DNA from: Craterostigma plantagineum
Taxonomy: Eukaryota > Streptophyta > Magnoliopsida > Lamiales > Linderniaceae
Length of the DNA: 64,000 bases
Direction of reading: 5' to 3'
Assembly: GCA_027422505.1 (NCBI GenBank)
Contig: JAPQWV010000326.1
Span: 124,001 to 188,000, forward strand
Part shown: positions 46,906-58,347 of the stretch, one piece after another
Layout of the letters: each line of letters opens with the position of its first letter
Numbering within the stretch: the first letter of the stretch is position 1
Notes under the pieces: model-generated
The model's database searches: none
What the model was told of the DNA's origin: nothing
What the model saw: only the letters and a program-made list of their open reading frames with translations
Position numbers and translations under genes: made by a program

Positions 46906-47700
46906 TGAAGGCGGTCCCGTACACAATGGATAAAAATCGCTAAGTGATCAACTGATGTTGGACGTGATGTTGAGTTAACACTCGAACTCACTTTTAAGCA
47001 CAGCGGAAATGATAGAAACTTAGTGATAAAAACGAAGCGAACACACACGATGTTTTGTGCAGCAAGTCAAATAACTTGCTGCGAGACCCGAAGGGTAAAA
47101 ATCCACTAGAAAGATGGATTACAAAAACTATCGAAAAGGATAGTCAAAAACTAGTCTAGCCAAAACCTACGAATCAATAAAGAATTCAGCAACCACTAGA
47201 CTAAAAAGAAAGCTCTTTCAGAAAATAACTCTCGCTCAAATTGCTCTGATTTTCGCTCGTGTTCCTCGTCAGTGCGCCACTTGAAAATGGTGAAGTCCCC
47301 TCGCTATTTATACGTCTTCGACTTCTTAAGGACTTCTCCAATGACTTAGTAACTGCCCTCAACGTCCACTAACATCCACTATGAGTATTTGGTCCGTTAG
47401 TGACTGTTGGGGCTCGACTTGGTCAGCTCCAAAGGCTTGGTCTTCACTTGAGCTCCAAGTCTCCTATTTTTAGTATGCACTCTTCCTATTTTTGCTCTAG
47501 CTTATCCACACTCTTTCCACACGGTTTGATCCATTCTAACTTTTATCCATAACCAGCACAATACTAGAAAAATGCCACGTCATCAATAAAATTAGTTTTG
47601 GGCATGAAAGATAAAACTGAGAACGGGAACATTCTCGGCCAACAGATGTTGACTAGAATGTTACCCCAACATTGTTTCAGTTGAAAGCTCAACATCAACA
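46906..47700 (-). repeat. 3' LTR of the Sirevirus-type element (795 bp)
   Basis: On the minus strand begins TGTTGATG and ends CTTCA. A TATAAATA box lies near 47307-47314 on the minus strand. It is shorter than the partner by one A near 46996 and one A near 47219. Confidence 0.93.
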
Positions 47701-47714
47701 ATCTCCCCCTTTTT
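47701..47714 (-). other. Polypurine tract
   Basis: Minus-strand purine run AAAAAGGGGGAGAT directly adjacent to the 3' LTR; primes plus-strand DNA synthesis. Confidence 0.85.
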
Positions 47715-47718
47715 ATCT

Positions 47719-49552
47719 TTCTTCCCAAAACCAATGCAGAAGTCAGTCATAGTGAAACTCCCCCTGAAGGCCAGATCTACTCAACCACAAAACATTAAAA
47801 ATGGTTAGAGTTAGACGCAAACAGAATAGCACAAAAAACTATTCAAAGTACTACGACAATAGTACTTAGCCATAACAAGGTCGTAAGTTAAACATCTGCA
47901 AAATATAAACAGTTCATACGCAGGCCGGAAAACCATATGGTCACACAAGCAGAATTAACCAGATCAGCATGCACAAAATAACAATAAAGTCAGGCATGTA
48001 AAAAAAAACGATCTTTAGGCGAATCTGCAAAATAAAAATATCCGGCAAGTAAGCAGGCACACATGTAAACATATCGGAGACGCAAATCAGCATGCATATA
48101 GTAAAAAAACATTTCTCGACATGCAAAATCAGAGAAAAAAATCAATTATGCATGCAAAAGAGAAAGAATCAGAGCTTCACTCTCAATGGAGTATGGAGTT
48201 TCCTTCTAACGCTTTCTGGACTGCTTCTCCTTCTTGGTCAGCTCCCCCTGTTTGTCCGGCTCCTTATTCTGCTCCCCCTGAATTTCCTTATCTCCCCCTT
48301 TTTATCTGCACAACCTTCTCCCCCTTTTTGGGAAGAAAGAAAAAAAAACTCACAGAACTACTCTGTTAGCCAACTTGCAGATGTTGAGGTAATGTGGGAC
48401 TAACATCTGAGCCAACATTCTGAGACTCAGAAACAAGTTAGTTCCCATAAAGAAATCAAAGATAAATCTATACGAAATTGATATGAGAGTAATTCGGGGG
48501 CAGAGAGAAATGAAGTCGGTTAAGGAGCTAGGGTTTGTGAATAAAAAATTCGATCAATCAAATCACTTCATATACGCATGTTTCAACGATTACAAATACC
48601 ACACACCACTAACAGAAAATCGCATATAGTGGAGTAAATGAGACTAAGAAAATAACCGTTGGACACATATGAGAGCTTAAGCATATTGAATGCTAAATAA
48701 GTTCACAAACCGCCTAATTAAATCATGGAGCTAAAAATAGTATATTTTCAAACCAAACACGCGAGCACATAGGAGCAAATATGAAGACTAAGTCATGCGA
48801 ATAAATAGGAGCAATTCAGACCATGATTCAACCAAAAAGACAACTAAGTCAAAAGTCAAGGTAGAATCAAGAAATACTAACCGTTTGAGCGACGTAGATG
48901 AACACATAGAGACAAGTGTAAAGAGCTGATCTTCGAGAGTTTCTAATGCAATTCTGAGAGATAACTAAACTCGACACACAAGACTAACAAAAACAGTACT
49001 AAAGACAGACACGAACAAAACGAAAGCACACAATGTAGCAATATCGAACTGACAGTCACACATGTTGCCCTAACATTGGACTCAACATTCTAATTCCGTA
49101 GTCCTAGACTTTTCTGCTTAATTCTTCTCAAAATTAGTTCCCCTTATTTTTACACTTTCACCTCAAATATCCAAAACGAATTTATGCACTGCCCTCATAC
49201 CCTCAGCCTCAAGGTTCGGCTTTTGTCGCATAGTATACATCGTCACCGCGAATGCCGTGTACCTAAGGAATCTTATTACCAAATACCTATATCTAGCCGG
49301 GAGTTTATGAGCATGCTTATCACAAAAAAGGATTGGTTTTTAGTCGCAAAGAGTACATCGTCACAGCGAATGCCGTGTACCTAGGGACGTATTACCAAGA
49401 GCCTATACAAGAGGGATCAGGTTCATTTAGGGACCAATCAAGAAGAATCAAGTCATTTCACAGGAAAACAGAATAGAATATTAAACCAAACATCAAAGCA
49501 GCAACTATCAAAATCGACATATGCTATGTTGATCCAAATGTTGGACCAACAT
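47719..49552 (-). other. Long non-coding 3' region of the retrotransposon
   Basis: No frame longer than about 100 residues. It contains at least five further GGGGGAG copies on the minus strand (about 47758, 48242, 48272, 48292, 48319) and a 70-bp direct repeat (about 49219-49288 and 49337-49406) with core GCGAATGCCGTGTACCTA. In Sireviruses this zone holds repeated PPT-like motifs and, in full copies, sometimes an envelope-like frame; none is present here. Confidence 0.7.
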
Positions 49553-51610
49553 TTAAACTAACATGTGCAAACCTATGGATTTCTTCAGGTCCGAGAACCT
49601 TTCAGAATCCAATGCTTTCGTAAAAATGTCTGCTAACTGATTCTTAGTGTCTATATGCTCAATGCGAACTAACTCTTTTTCGACCATATCTCTCAAAAAA
49701 TGATGCCTAATATCTATATGCTTTGTACGAGAATGTCGGATGGGGTTCCTAGAGATGTTAATGGCACTAAGGTTATCACAATAAATAAGTACAGATTCAC
49801 ACTCTAACCCATAGTCACATAACATGCTATTCAACCACAATAATTGCGTGCAACAACTACCCGCCGCAACATATTTCGACTCAGCAGTAGATAAAGACTT
49901 ACAGTTTTGTTTCTTACTATACCATGCAACCAAGTTATTACCTAGGAAGAAACAGCCACCACTTGTACTCTTGTGGTCATCTTCGTCACCTGCCCAGTCA
50001 GCATCGCTATAGCCTACAAGACTCAAATTAGTATCTTTGGAGAACCATAGTCCTAAGCTACACGATCCACTCACATAACAAAGTATTCCCTTAACAGCAT
50101 TAAGATGTGTCACTTTAGGTTCAGATTGATATTTAGCACATATGCATACACTATACATTATGTCAGGTCTACTAACAGAAAGGTATAATAGATTGCCTAT
50201 CATGGATCGATTCAAAGTTGGGTCAACCTTCTGCCCAACATCGTCTTTACTTACCTTTTGCGTAGACCCCATGAGCGTTTTCATTACCTTTACCGTGTCC
50301 AACTCGAACTTTTTCACTGTGTTCTTCGCATATTCGGTCAAAAGCTGTTTGAAGGCATCCTCAGTCTGGACATCATCACGAACATTAGTTACTATTCCTG
50401 CATCATCAGAACTCAAATACCCATCAACACAGTTTGAGTCATCATAATCGAAACTAATTAATTTCGCAGATGTTGAGTCCAATGTTGGCTCAACATCAGT
50501 TACCGCAGTGAAGGCGATATGATGATCTTCGTCTTCTTCGTTGTCCAAGAAGGATTGAATGGTCACTGATGATTGCTTAGTCTCCTTTGCACACTGTTCT
50601 TCCTCTTCATCATCGGAGAGATCGACCCAAAGTGCTTTACCACGCTTGCGAAGAGTGTTTGCACAGTCGTTGGCATAATGGCCCCAACCCGAGCACGCAT
50701 GGCATCGCACAGATTCCCAACTGGTATTCCTTTTCTCCATTTGGTTGCGTTTGTAGAACGGAGGAGCACATGTTGATTTCTTTGCATTCTGGCCTTTCTG
50801 GAATGTTGGGCCAACATTTGGTTCAACATTCCTCTTCATGAAGTACTTTGTAAATTTCTTCTCGATCATGGCCATGTCCTCTTCGTTATTGGGGTCAACC
50901 TCAGTCAGATCCTTGGATGGCTGGCTCACCAGTGCGAGACTCTTACCACATGCGGCCCTCTTTTGGACTTCAAGGTTGGTTTCGAAGTTCTTCAAGATGT
51001 TCATCAAGACGTTGAAGTCCATGGTGGCTAGGTTGTGCGACTCCTCGATCGCTGATACCTTCATATTAAATTTTTCAGTTAGTGTACGAATTGCTTTAGA
51101 ATTTAATACCTTGTTTGACAAAGGATCTCCTAGGCTGGCACACTCGCTGGAGATGGTCAAGAGCTTTCCAAAGTACGTCGTGATGTCATCGTCTTCCTTC
51201 ATTCTGATGTTCTCAAACTGATTAAGGAGGAGACGTAGTTTGGTTTCTCGCACACTTGTGTCGCCTTCACAGTACCTCTGGAGTAGGTCCCATGCGTTCT
51301 TTGCCGTCGTACAATTCTGAATAATCTTGAACATAAAAAAGTCCACCGAAGAGAAGATGGCGTTAAGGGCTTTGTCGTTGAACTCGGCCGCGCTTCGCTC
51401 TACAACCGTCCACTCTTCAACCGGCTTGTCAACGACTTCTTCATCAGCGTCCGGACCAGATTTCGGTGATGAATAACCATTGATAATAGCGTCCCAAGCA
51501 CCAGTATTTATCGACTTTATGCATTGGCGCACGCGAACTTTCCAATAAGCATAATTGGAACCGTCTAACACTGGAACCTTGCCGAGATAGTTTGAGCTTG
51601 TACCATCCAT
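49553..51610 (-). CDS. Copia gag / RNase H fusion polyprotein (685 aa)
   Basis: Residues 1-330 are a Copia gag: N-terminal VPVLDGSNYAYWKVRVR, the UBN2-type core (about 60-225), and a CCHC knuckle C-HA-C-SGWG-H-YAND-C near 305-318 (nucleic-acid binding). After an acidic linker (to about 430) the frame passes without a stop into the end of a Copia RT (EYAKNTVKKFELD, then DPTLNRSMIGNLLYL and SRPDIMYSV) and a complete RNase H with VGYSDADWAGD, STSGGCFFLG, STAESKYVAA and the C-terminal DNLSAI and TKHIDIRHHF motifs. Protease, integrase and most of RT are absent. The junction, near residue 430, keeps frame over 685 codons, which suggests either one recent in-frame deletion or selection on the fusion. 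The start is 39 bp downstream of the primer-binding site. Confidence 0.92.
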   Translation of the reverse strand: MDGTSSNYLGKVPVLDGSNYAYWKVRVRQCIKSINTGAWDAIINGYSSPKSGPDADEEVVDKPVEEWTVVERSAAEFNDKALNAIFSSVDFFMFKIIQNCTTAKNAWDLLQRYCEGDTSVRETKLRLLLNQFENIRMKEDDDITTYFGKLLTISSECASLGDPLSNKVLNSKAIRTLTEKFNMKVSAIEESHNLATMDFNVLMNILKNFETNLEVQKRAACGKSLALVSQPSKDLTEVDPNNEEDMAMIEKKFTKYFMKRNVEPNVGPTFQKGQNAKKSTCAPPFYKRNQMEKRNTSWESVRCHACSGWGHYANDCANTLRKRGKALWVDLSDDEEEEQCAKETKQSSVTIQSFLDNEEDEDHHIAFTAVTDVEPTLDSTSAKLISFDYDDSNCVDGYLSSDDAGIVTNVRDDVQTEDAFKQLLTEYAKNTVKKFELDTVKVMKTLMGSTQKVSKDDVGQKVDPTLNRSMIGNLLYLSVSRPDIMYSVCICAKYQSEPKVTHLNAVKGILCYVSGSCSLGLWFSKDTNLSLVGYSDADWAGDEDDHKSTSGGCFFLGNNLVAWYSKKQNCKSLSTAESKYVAAGSCCTQLLWLNSMLCDYGLECESVLIYCDNLSAINISRNPIRHSRTKHIDIRHHFLRDMVEKELVRIEHIDTKNQLADIFTKALDSERFSDLKKSIGLHMLV

Positions 51611-51648
51611 TGTAGAGGATCTTCAGCGCTTAGTAACGTCAAGCGTAG

Positions 51649-51660
51649 GCTCTGATACCA
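51649..51660 (-). other. Primer-binding site (initiator tRNA-Met)
   Basis: TGGTATCAGAGC on the minus strand, three bases inside the 5' LTR, the standard Copia site. Confidence 0.95.
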
Positions 51661-51663
51661 CTT

Positions 51664-52460
51664 TGAAGGCGGTCCCGTACACAATGGATAAAAATCGCTA
51701 AGTGATCAACTGATGTTGGACGTGATGTTGAGTTAACACTCGAACTCACTTTTAAAGCACAGCGGAAATGATAGAAACTTAGTGATAAAAACGAAGCGAA
51801 CACACACGATGTTTTGTGCAGCAAGTCAAATAACTTGCTGCGAGACCCGAAGGGTAAAAATCCACTAGAAAGATGGATTACAAAAACTATCGAAAAGGAT
51901 AGTCAAAAACTAGTCTAGCCAAAACCTACGAATCAATAAAGAATTCAGCAACCACTAGACTAAAAAGAAAGCTCTTTCAAGAAAATAACTCTCGCTCAAA
52001 TTGCTCTGATTTTCGCTCGTGTTCCTCGTCAGTGCGCCACTTGAAAATGGTGAAGTCCCCTCGCTATTTATACGTCTTCGACTTCTTAAGGACTTCTCCA
52101 ATGACTTAGTAACTGCCCTCAACGTCCACTAACATCCACTATGAGTATTTGGTCCGTTAGTGACTGTTGGGGCTCGACTTGGTCAGCTCCAAAGGCTTGG
52201 TCTTCACTTGAGCTCCAAGTCTCCTATTTTTAGTATGCACTCTTCCTATTTTTGCTCTAGCTTATCCACACTCTTTCCACACGGTTTGATCCATTCTAAC
52301 TTTTATCCATAACCAGCACAATACTAGAAAAATGCCACGTCATCAATAAAATTAGTTTTGGGCATGAAAGATAAAACTGAGAACGGGAACATTCTCGGCC
52401 AACAGATGTTGACTAGAATGTTACCCCAACATTGTTTCAGTTGAAAGCTCAACATCAACA
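51664..52460 (-). repeat. 5' LTR of the Sirevirus-type element (797 bp)
   Basis: Near-identical partner of 46906-47700, with a TATAAATA box near 52066-52073 on the minus strand driving minus-strand transcription. Confidence 0.93.
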
Positions 52461-52465
52461 GGGTC

Positions 52466-52544
52466 CTTAAAACTAATTGCTTTTTCTGACAGGGGCTGAA
52501 TCCAAACGAAACTTGCTTATGTGGGGCTGAAACGAAATTAACTC
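52466..52544. mobile_element. Palindromic MULE-like element, right part
   Basis: Inverted partner of 46573-46660 (shared CAGCCCCACAT, GCAAGTTTCGTTTGGATTC and following bases), ending at the right copy of TTGATAATA (52545-52553). Confidence 0.85.
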
Positions 52545-52553
52545 TTGATAATA

Positions 52554-53700
52554 TGTACTACCAAGAAGGTCCACTCCACGGTATTAGCTGTTTGATGTGG
52601 AATATTGATTAAAAATAATAATAAGATACGAATAAATAAGCATCAATTAGGGAAGTACTGTCCGAAAATATATCCTACATTCGTACCTTTATTAATCCCT
52701 CGACCTATGTTTTATTTCACAAGGAATAAGTTAAATATGAGTAACCAACGTAGACGTAGTATGATTAGTCCATATTTGACTAAGACAACTTTGATAGAAG
52801 GATGTATTAAGTGACCATTGACCTTGTCTCCATCTCGTTTTGATTTGAATGCTTGCTTATGTTCCTAAATTATGCAAATAAAATAATTAATTCGAGTGAC
52901 TACGTTTTCTTGTGTTGGATTTATTATATGGACATTTAGAAATCAGTGACACATCGTCGAATGGGTCATCGCGAGTTAAGATGTCGTAGTCATCGATATT
53001 TTCTCATCGATCATCTTTTAATGCTAGAGAGGGACCGACTAATGTTAATATCGGAATATATTATCCAACAAATAAAAAGAAAAAGGAAAAAGTAGTTTAT
53101 GTTCTTTATTAATAAAACAAATTGCAAAGCTACAAAATCTTCATTGTCAATCACATGCGTTGTACAGACCCTGCATAACAGAAATGGGGCTGGTCTACGG
53201 TGGGACAAAGAATACGAGAAATTCAAAGCATAATATGTAGATCTTTTATTTCTTTTTGTATTATATGGAAAATACAAATACAACACCGCATTACAAAAAT
53301 AAATGAGAAAAAGGAAAGAAAGGCCCCAAAGACCAATTTTTGTAGATTTTTTTACCTCTCTTTCGAGGGAAAAACTTACCAAACAAATAATAAAAAAGAA
53401 AAGAATTTCACGTGCGTATATCCATGACACGCACTACAATCGATCGACACTTGAGATTCTCTCTCAATTTATTAAAAAGTAAAAAAACGAAATGGCTACA
53501 TATAATATTCCGCCAAAAAAGCACACATTCACACTTGACAATCAAAAACCCCTTATAATAGCGTTTATGGAATGGAGCTATAATAGGTCTCGCACTCTCC
53601 CTTCGACTTGGCTACCATCATTACAACCTTTGAATTCCAATCACTTCCCATCTCATGCAATATCATACTCCATGATACACACACACACACACACACTCTT

Positions 53701-53744
<44 letters not shown>

Positions 53745-54029
53745 TAGTAAAAATAAAATATGTACCAAGATTAGATCCCATTTTCCCTTGGGAATCTGCA
53801 AAGCCAGTAGTAGTCATATGCTGCTATTGGCCGAAGCGTGCCCACCACCATTAGCGGGTCACCAACATTATAAAAATATCCCAACCTCTCTATCTATCAG
53901 AAAGTATTTGTAAATACACATCATTACTCGTGTATTATTTATTCCTCTTTTTAATCTCATTACCCTAATGAGATTAAAAGAAAAATTGGACCACCATGAT
54001 AGATTTCTTGATAAGATTCCATCTTAATG
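52554..54029. other. Spacer downstream of the cyclin gene, with compound microsatellite
   Basis: No supported exons. Includes the 3' region of the minus-strand cyclin and the microsatellite at 53677-53742. Confidence 0.45.
53677..53742. repeat. Compound microsatellite (CA)n(TC)n(TA)n
   Basis: Three adjoining dinucleotide repeats of roughly 9, 11 and 9 units with short junctions; likely polymorphic. Confidence 0.92.
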
Positions 54030-55888
54030 TTAATTATCGGAAATCGTCTCGTCGTGACTTTCCAACGGGTGATTACTATTTAGTTTTCTTCTCTTACAAT
54101 AAGGCGGTGACGTCGAGGATGACGTGGACGAAGATGTATCATCAGCACTATTATCATTAGCCCTAGCAGCCATGACTCGGACAACAACCTTTGGTTGCTT
54201 ATTATTCTTGCTGGGAGGTTTATTTTTTATCGTGATTTCCTCGATTATTTCATAGCAACTCATGATACTATCCTGCACATATTTAAATAATTTGATTATA
54301 ATAATAATAATAATAAAAATGAATCTTCTATCTGTTCTGACCTTGTGAAGACCATTAGCAGCCCATTTCTGTGCATGCTGAGCAGTGATGGAAGGCAAGT
54401 TTTTGGGCAGATTATTTGCTGCACAAAGTATTGATGAAGCAGCGATACATGATGGTCTGTGCTCAATGAAGCTGCTGCTCTCTGTCAATTCATAATCGTA
54501 AGTCAATGCAAATATTAATTTTATCTTGAAAGTAACTTCATCTGTGTCCTCTGCACATACATCTGACATTTGCATGCAACTATGCTACAAATACTTCACT
54601 GAAAGTATATAATGTATAAGACTATGTGCGCATGCTTAATTACACATTTATATTCGATACCTTGGATTGTTGAGAGAATAATATCTTTCGCGCTTGATAT
54701 TAGAAACCCATTGTAAATGCCAGAAGTGTCGATCTTGGCAGCAAAATAACTTAAATAACAAAATGGCGAAATGCATCTAAGTCTCCAATCCAACACCCTC
54801 AGCACAAGAAGCTCCATTTTTTGTACATTTCTTGGTTCGAAGATAAACTTCTCCTCGTCCATCTGTTAATCATTAACTTTTTTTTATCGAATTAATAATT
54901 GGAGAACCCTCTAAATAAATAAAAAAAAGTATACTTATTACCTGAAGGTCCAAAAGAGAAGGAACGAGAGGCTCCTCCATTTTAGCAGCTAATGACAAGC
55001 AAGCAACCGACAATAATTGCAATGGCCATCCATACAATTTCTGAAATTAATAGAAATATATTATGTGAAGAACGAATATTAGCATTAAGCATTTATTATA
55101 TCATAGAGACTCCATGGCATAAGATTAAACATCGCATTTATTCAAACGGAAATTTAGTTAGTGGGTAGACGAGGAACGTACACATGTAATGTACATAGAT
55201 AATTTAATACCAAAAATGATAAAAGCATATGTATCTTTTAGGCAGAGTCATAAATAAATAGCATACAGGGCCACGACATCAAGCATGACTAGTCAGTTTT
55301 TCGTAGAAAATATTGATTTCAATAAATCTAAGTATTCATAAAAAAATTAAAATAATATCGACTCCCCAAAAAAAAAATGAAGCGTTTATTATGTTGTCGT
55401 AGGTATTGACGACGGAAAATGTTTATTGGCGGCAGATTTACCGGCGGCAAGTAATAGTGGCAGAGAAAGCGATCAAAGTAGTTAACGGCAAGATACGCCG
55501 TTAGTGGCTGGAAACCATAGTAACCATTGACCTGCAAAAAAACACCTCATCAGTCAAGCTTGTCTCCGTTGAACATCTCTGACTTCTTCCTCGCTCGTAT
55601 GTTTTTAGGGAAATTCATAGATACCTTGAGAATCCATGCAATAGATTGGGCTCTGAGAGAAGGGTCAATCATGGTGGTGGGCGATTGGCGAGATGTGATG
55701 TTGACGACTCCGGCGACCTCGTCTTCCAATAGTCCGGCGATGGCCTCATCTAATAAATCGGACGGACAAGATTGGAAGTCGTCGGAAGAATATTCCTGCG
55801 ATTCAGCGCCGCCGTAGATGGAGAATACGGTGGAGGAGTCCTCCGTGCAGATGAGATCGGAGAAGTGGTCGGAGCACGACAGTGACAT
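54030..55888 (-). CDS. CYCD1: D-type cyclin, CYCD1-like
   Basis: Regulatory subunit of CDKA at the G1/S transition; binds retinoblastoma-related protein through LxCxE. Six exons on minus: 55625-55888, 55442-55531, 54942-55040, 54661-54862, 54342-54481, 54030-54272. They join to 1038 nt (345 aa), normal for CYCD1. The LxCxE motif is LICTE at residues 12-16. The cyclin_N domain spans about 80-190 (RAQSIAWILKV, LTAYLAVNYFDRFL, GWPLQLLSVACLSLAAKMEE, ELLVLRVLDWRL-type), cyclin_C about 195-265 with RPSCIAASSILCAAN. The Ser/Thr-rich tail with CKRRKL could be a nuclear signal. The pattern fits CYCD1 better than CYCD2/4 or CYCD3 because of the short N-terminus and the tail sequence. The frame is intact. 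Confidence 0.9.
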
Positions 55889-56931
55889 GTCAGCAGCGTC
55901 GAACAGACAATCAATCGACTACTGATACAGTGTTTTTTTTTTTGCATTCAGAGATTTGGCCGGGAAATGGAGGTGGTGTGTGAAGAAGAAGAAGAAGATA
56001 GGACTGACTGCAGTGCTGCTAGGCGTTGGATATATTGATAGATTTGTCATATTTCTATTTCTTTTTTTTGTTCTCAATTAATGGGATCGATCGGTGGGTT
56101 ATTTTACCAATTTATCCTTGCATATTAACTCCAAAACAACGCGTGAGATCAAATCAAATTATAATAATTAGTTTAAGTACGATAAAAACAAGTCAACATT
56201 TTAAGAAGAAGTTCAAAGTATTAATATCAAATTATGAGGTGAGGGGTTGTGTTGGAAGGTTCATTTTATATGTATACACAAACACAATAATTAAAATATT
56301 TTATATCTTCTTGGGCTCAAACACGTCTTCAAAGCCCACAAGTAAAAGTTTTCTGGATAGAGGATCATTTGATCTCAAGTTTATTAAACCTAACTTGCGA
56401 AACGATATAATTTACAGAAATATTAATGAAGAGTCATATCTTATATATCTGATAACACGACAATAAAGAACTTTCAGAAAATGCTTGAAAACCGTGTCTT
56501 ATCCTCTTAACAGAATATTGTCAGATGATATATATGATATCATAATCCAGATCAGATTATAACAAATTCGAATTCTCTGTACTGACCATTACACCCAACA
56601 CCCAATAATCACAAGTATAGGCAATATTGCAATGAACTATGCTTCCAACAATGTATCTCGACTCCCTCCTTATAATATATATAGTGATATTGTTGTTTAT
56701 ACACACCGAACCATTTTATAGGCTTAATGGTGATAAAAAATGTCGAAAAAGCAAAATAAAATAAATAAATTCAAGTGTCAAGGCGACAAACTCGGGAATT
56801 GACCATGCAAATAATCTCCTCTTTCCCTTCAATCCCTCGCCTCCATTATTACACATATTAGAGAATTCCACGATAACAAACAAATGAAGAAGTATTTTTT
56901 TTTTATCCCTCGTCGTTGCTTACAACGTAAA
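55889..56931. other. Divergent spacer, cyclin D1 / peroxidase
   Basis: Upstream DNA of both genes. It has GAAGAAGAAGAAG (CT-rich on the cyclin strand) near 55983, likely in the cyclin leader, and a TATAATATATATA run at about 56671-56683, upstream of the peroxidase but rather far from its ATG. No gene seen. Confidence 0.45.
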
Positions 56932-57217
56932 ATGGGATCATCGAATAAGTTTTTTATGATTATTCCCCTCGTGTTAACAATATGTTTCACCTCGTTAGAA
57001 TCAAAACTCACCCTCGATTATTACAAGAAGACTTGCCCGAGATTCTCCGACATCGTACAACAAGTCGTTCTTGACAAGCAATTGTCCATCCCCACCACCG
57101 CCGCTGGAACCCTCCGCCTCTTCTTCCATGACTGCGTCGTAGGCGGTTGTGACGCCTCTCTATTAATCTCCTCCAATTCCATTAACAAAGCCGAACGTGA
57201 CAACGCCATCAACCTGG

Positions 57218-57262
<45 letters not shown>

Positions 57263-58347
57263 CCGTGTATATTAACATTGAGTAGTCCTTTCTGTAATCA
57301 AATATTACGTGTAACGTTTTTTTTTTTATCCAATTCTAACCCAAACCCAAATCGATATAAGTGTTGCGTTCTTTTTTAAAATCAAATAGCAAGAGATGGA
57401 GTTAGTCCACAAGTTTTTAAGGAGAAGCTCTACATTCTTCTTCTAATTATCCGACGTGAGACTTGAGTTTGACACTCCAACAAAGATGGTTTTGTCACCC
57501 ACTTAGATTATATTCATGCTGGAACATCAATCACTGTGTGTTTGTCTCTATACGCTCGTTCTCGTCCCGCCATATTTTCTCAAACCGAAAAATAACGTCA
57601 CTATCAAATAAGTTACGATATTTCCATGCATGCATGCAGGCCCTACCTGGAGATGCGTTCGACGTGATAATCCGCGTGAAGACGAAGCTCGAGCTGGAAT
57701 GCCCGGGGATAGTCTCGTGCTCCGACATACTGGCGGAGGCGACCAGAGACCTCGTGACGATCGTTGGCGGGCCCTACTACCCAGTCCGTCTGGGACGTCA
57801 GGACAGCTTCGAGTCCCATTCTTCAGACGTGGACGGCCACCTCGCAAATCCCAGCATGTCTCTGACGCAGATCATCGACCTCTTCAGAGCAAAGGGATTC
57901 ACCGTCCAAGAAATGGTTGCGCTAACCGGGGCCCACACCATAGGCTTCTCCCACTGCTCGGAATTTGCGAGTAGGATATACAACTACAGCAAGACGTCGG
58001 AATACGACCCCTCGATGAACCCTAAGTACGCTCACGGTCTGAGGAAGCTCTGCGAAAACTACACGGAAGATCCGACGATATCGGCCTTCAACGACCCCAT
58101 GTCTCCAGGAAAGTTCGACAACGGTTATTACGTCAACCTCCTGAGGGGAGTTGGGCTGTTGGCCACCGATCAGGCCATGGCTTATAGGACGAAACCGTTC
58201 GTCGATTTGTATGCGAAGAATGAGAAGGCGTTTTTCGTAGATTTTGCGAGGGCTATGGAGAAGGTGAGCGTTCTTAACGTGAAGACGGGGAACAAGGGTG
58301 ACGTAAGGAGGAGGTGTGATGCTACCAATTCCATGCAGACCAATTAA
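56932..58347 (+). CDS. Class III peroxidase, secreted
   Basis: Haem peroxidase of the apoplast/cell wall, using hydrogen peroxide on phenolic substrates. Two exons, 56932-57216 and 57640-58347, join to 993 nt (330 aa). The start at MGSSNKFF gives a clean signal peptide (IIPLVLTICFTSLES) before LTLDYYKKTCP; an in-frame Met at 56884 would add a non-hydrophobic extension. Distal His: RLFFHDC; GGCDAS follows. Proximal His: LTGAHTIGFSHC. All eight conserved cysteines of the family are seen (TCP, HDC, GGC, ECP, SCS, SHC, KLC, RRC). Family members usually have three introns; here only the first is kept. The sequence resembles the PRX31/41/63 subgroup. The intron holds a (TA)n microsatellite at about 57221-57257. 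The second exon is notably GC-richer than the surroundings. Confidence 0.92.

Larger units (their letters stand above)
46906..52460 (-). mobile_element. Sirevirus-type Copia retrotransposon, internally deleted, very young
   Basis: Two LTRs (46906-47700, 51664-52460) differ only by two 1-bp indels. The target duplication is GGGTC (46901-46905, 52461-52465). On the minus strand the 5' LTR (52460-51664) is followed after three bases by the primer-binding site TGGTATCAGAGC (51649-51660), matching initiator tRNA-Met, and the 3' LTR is preceded by the polypurine tract AAAAAGGGGGAGAT (47701-47714). One long frame (49553-51610) encodes gag joined to RNase H; protease, integrase and most of RT are missing. 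A 1.8-kb non-coding part with repeated GGGGGAG tracts follows, as in Sireviruses. It cannot move alone but keeps all cis signals. It inserted into the palindromic element 46573-52544. Confidence 0.93.

Noticed and set aside
46662..47048. 128-residue minus-strand frame with repeats of Val-Pro-Leu and Val-Val-Leu
   Set aside because: It spans the LTR edge and the palindromic element; the repeats are translations of the GTACCACTTC units, not a protein.
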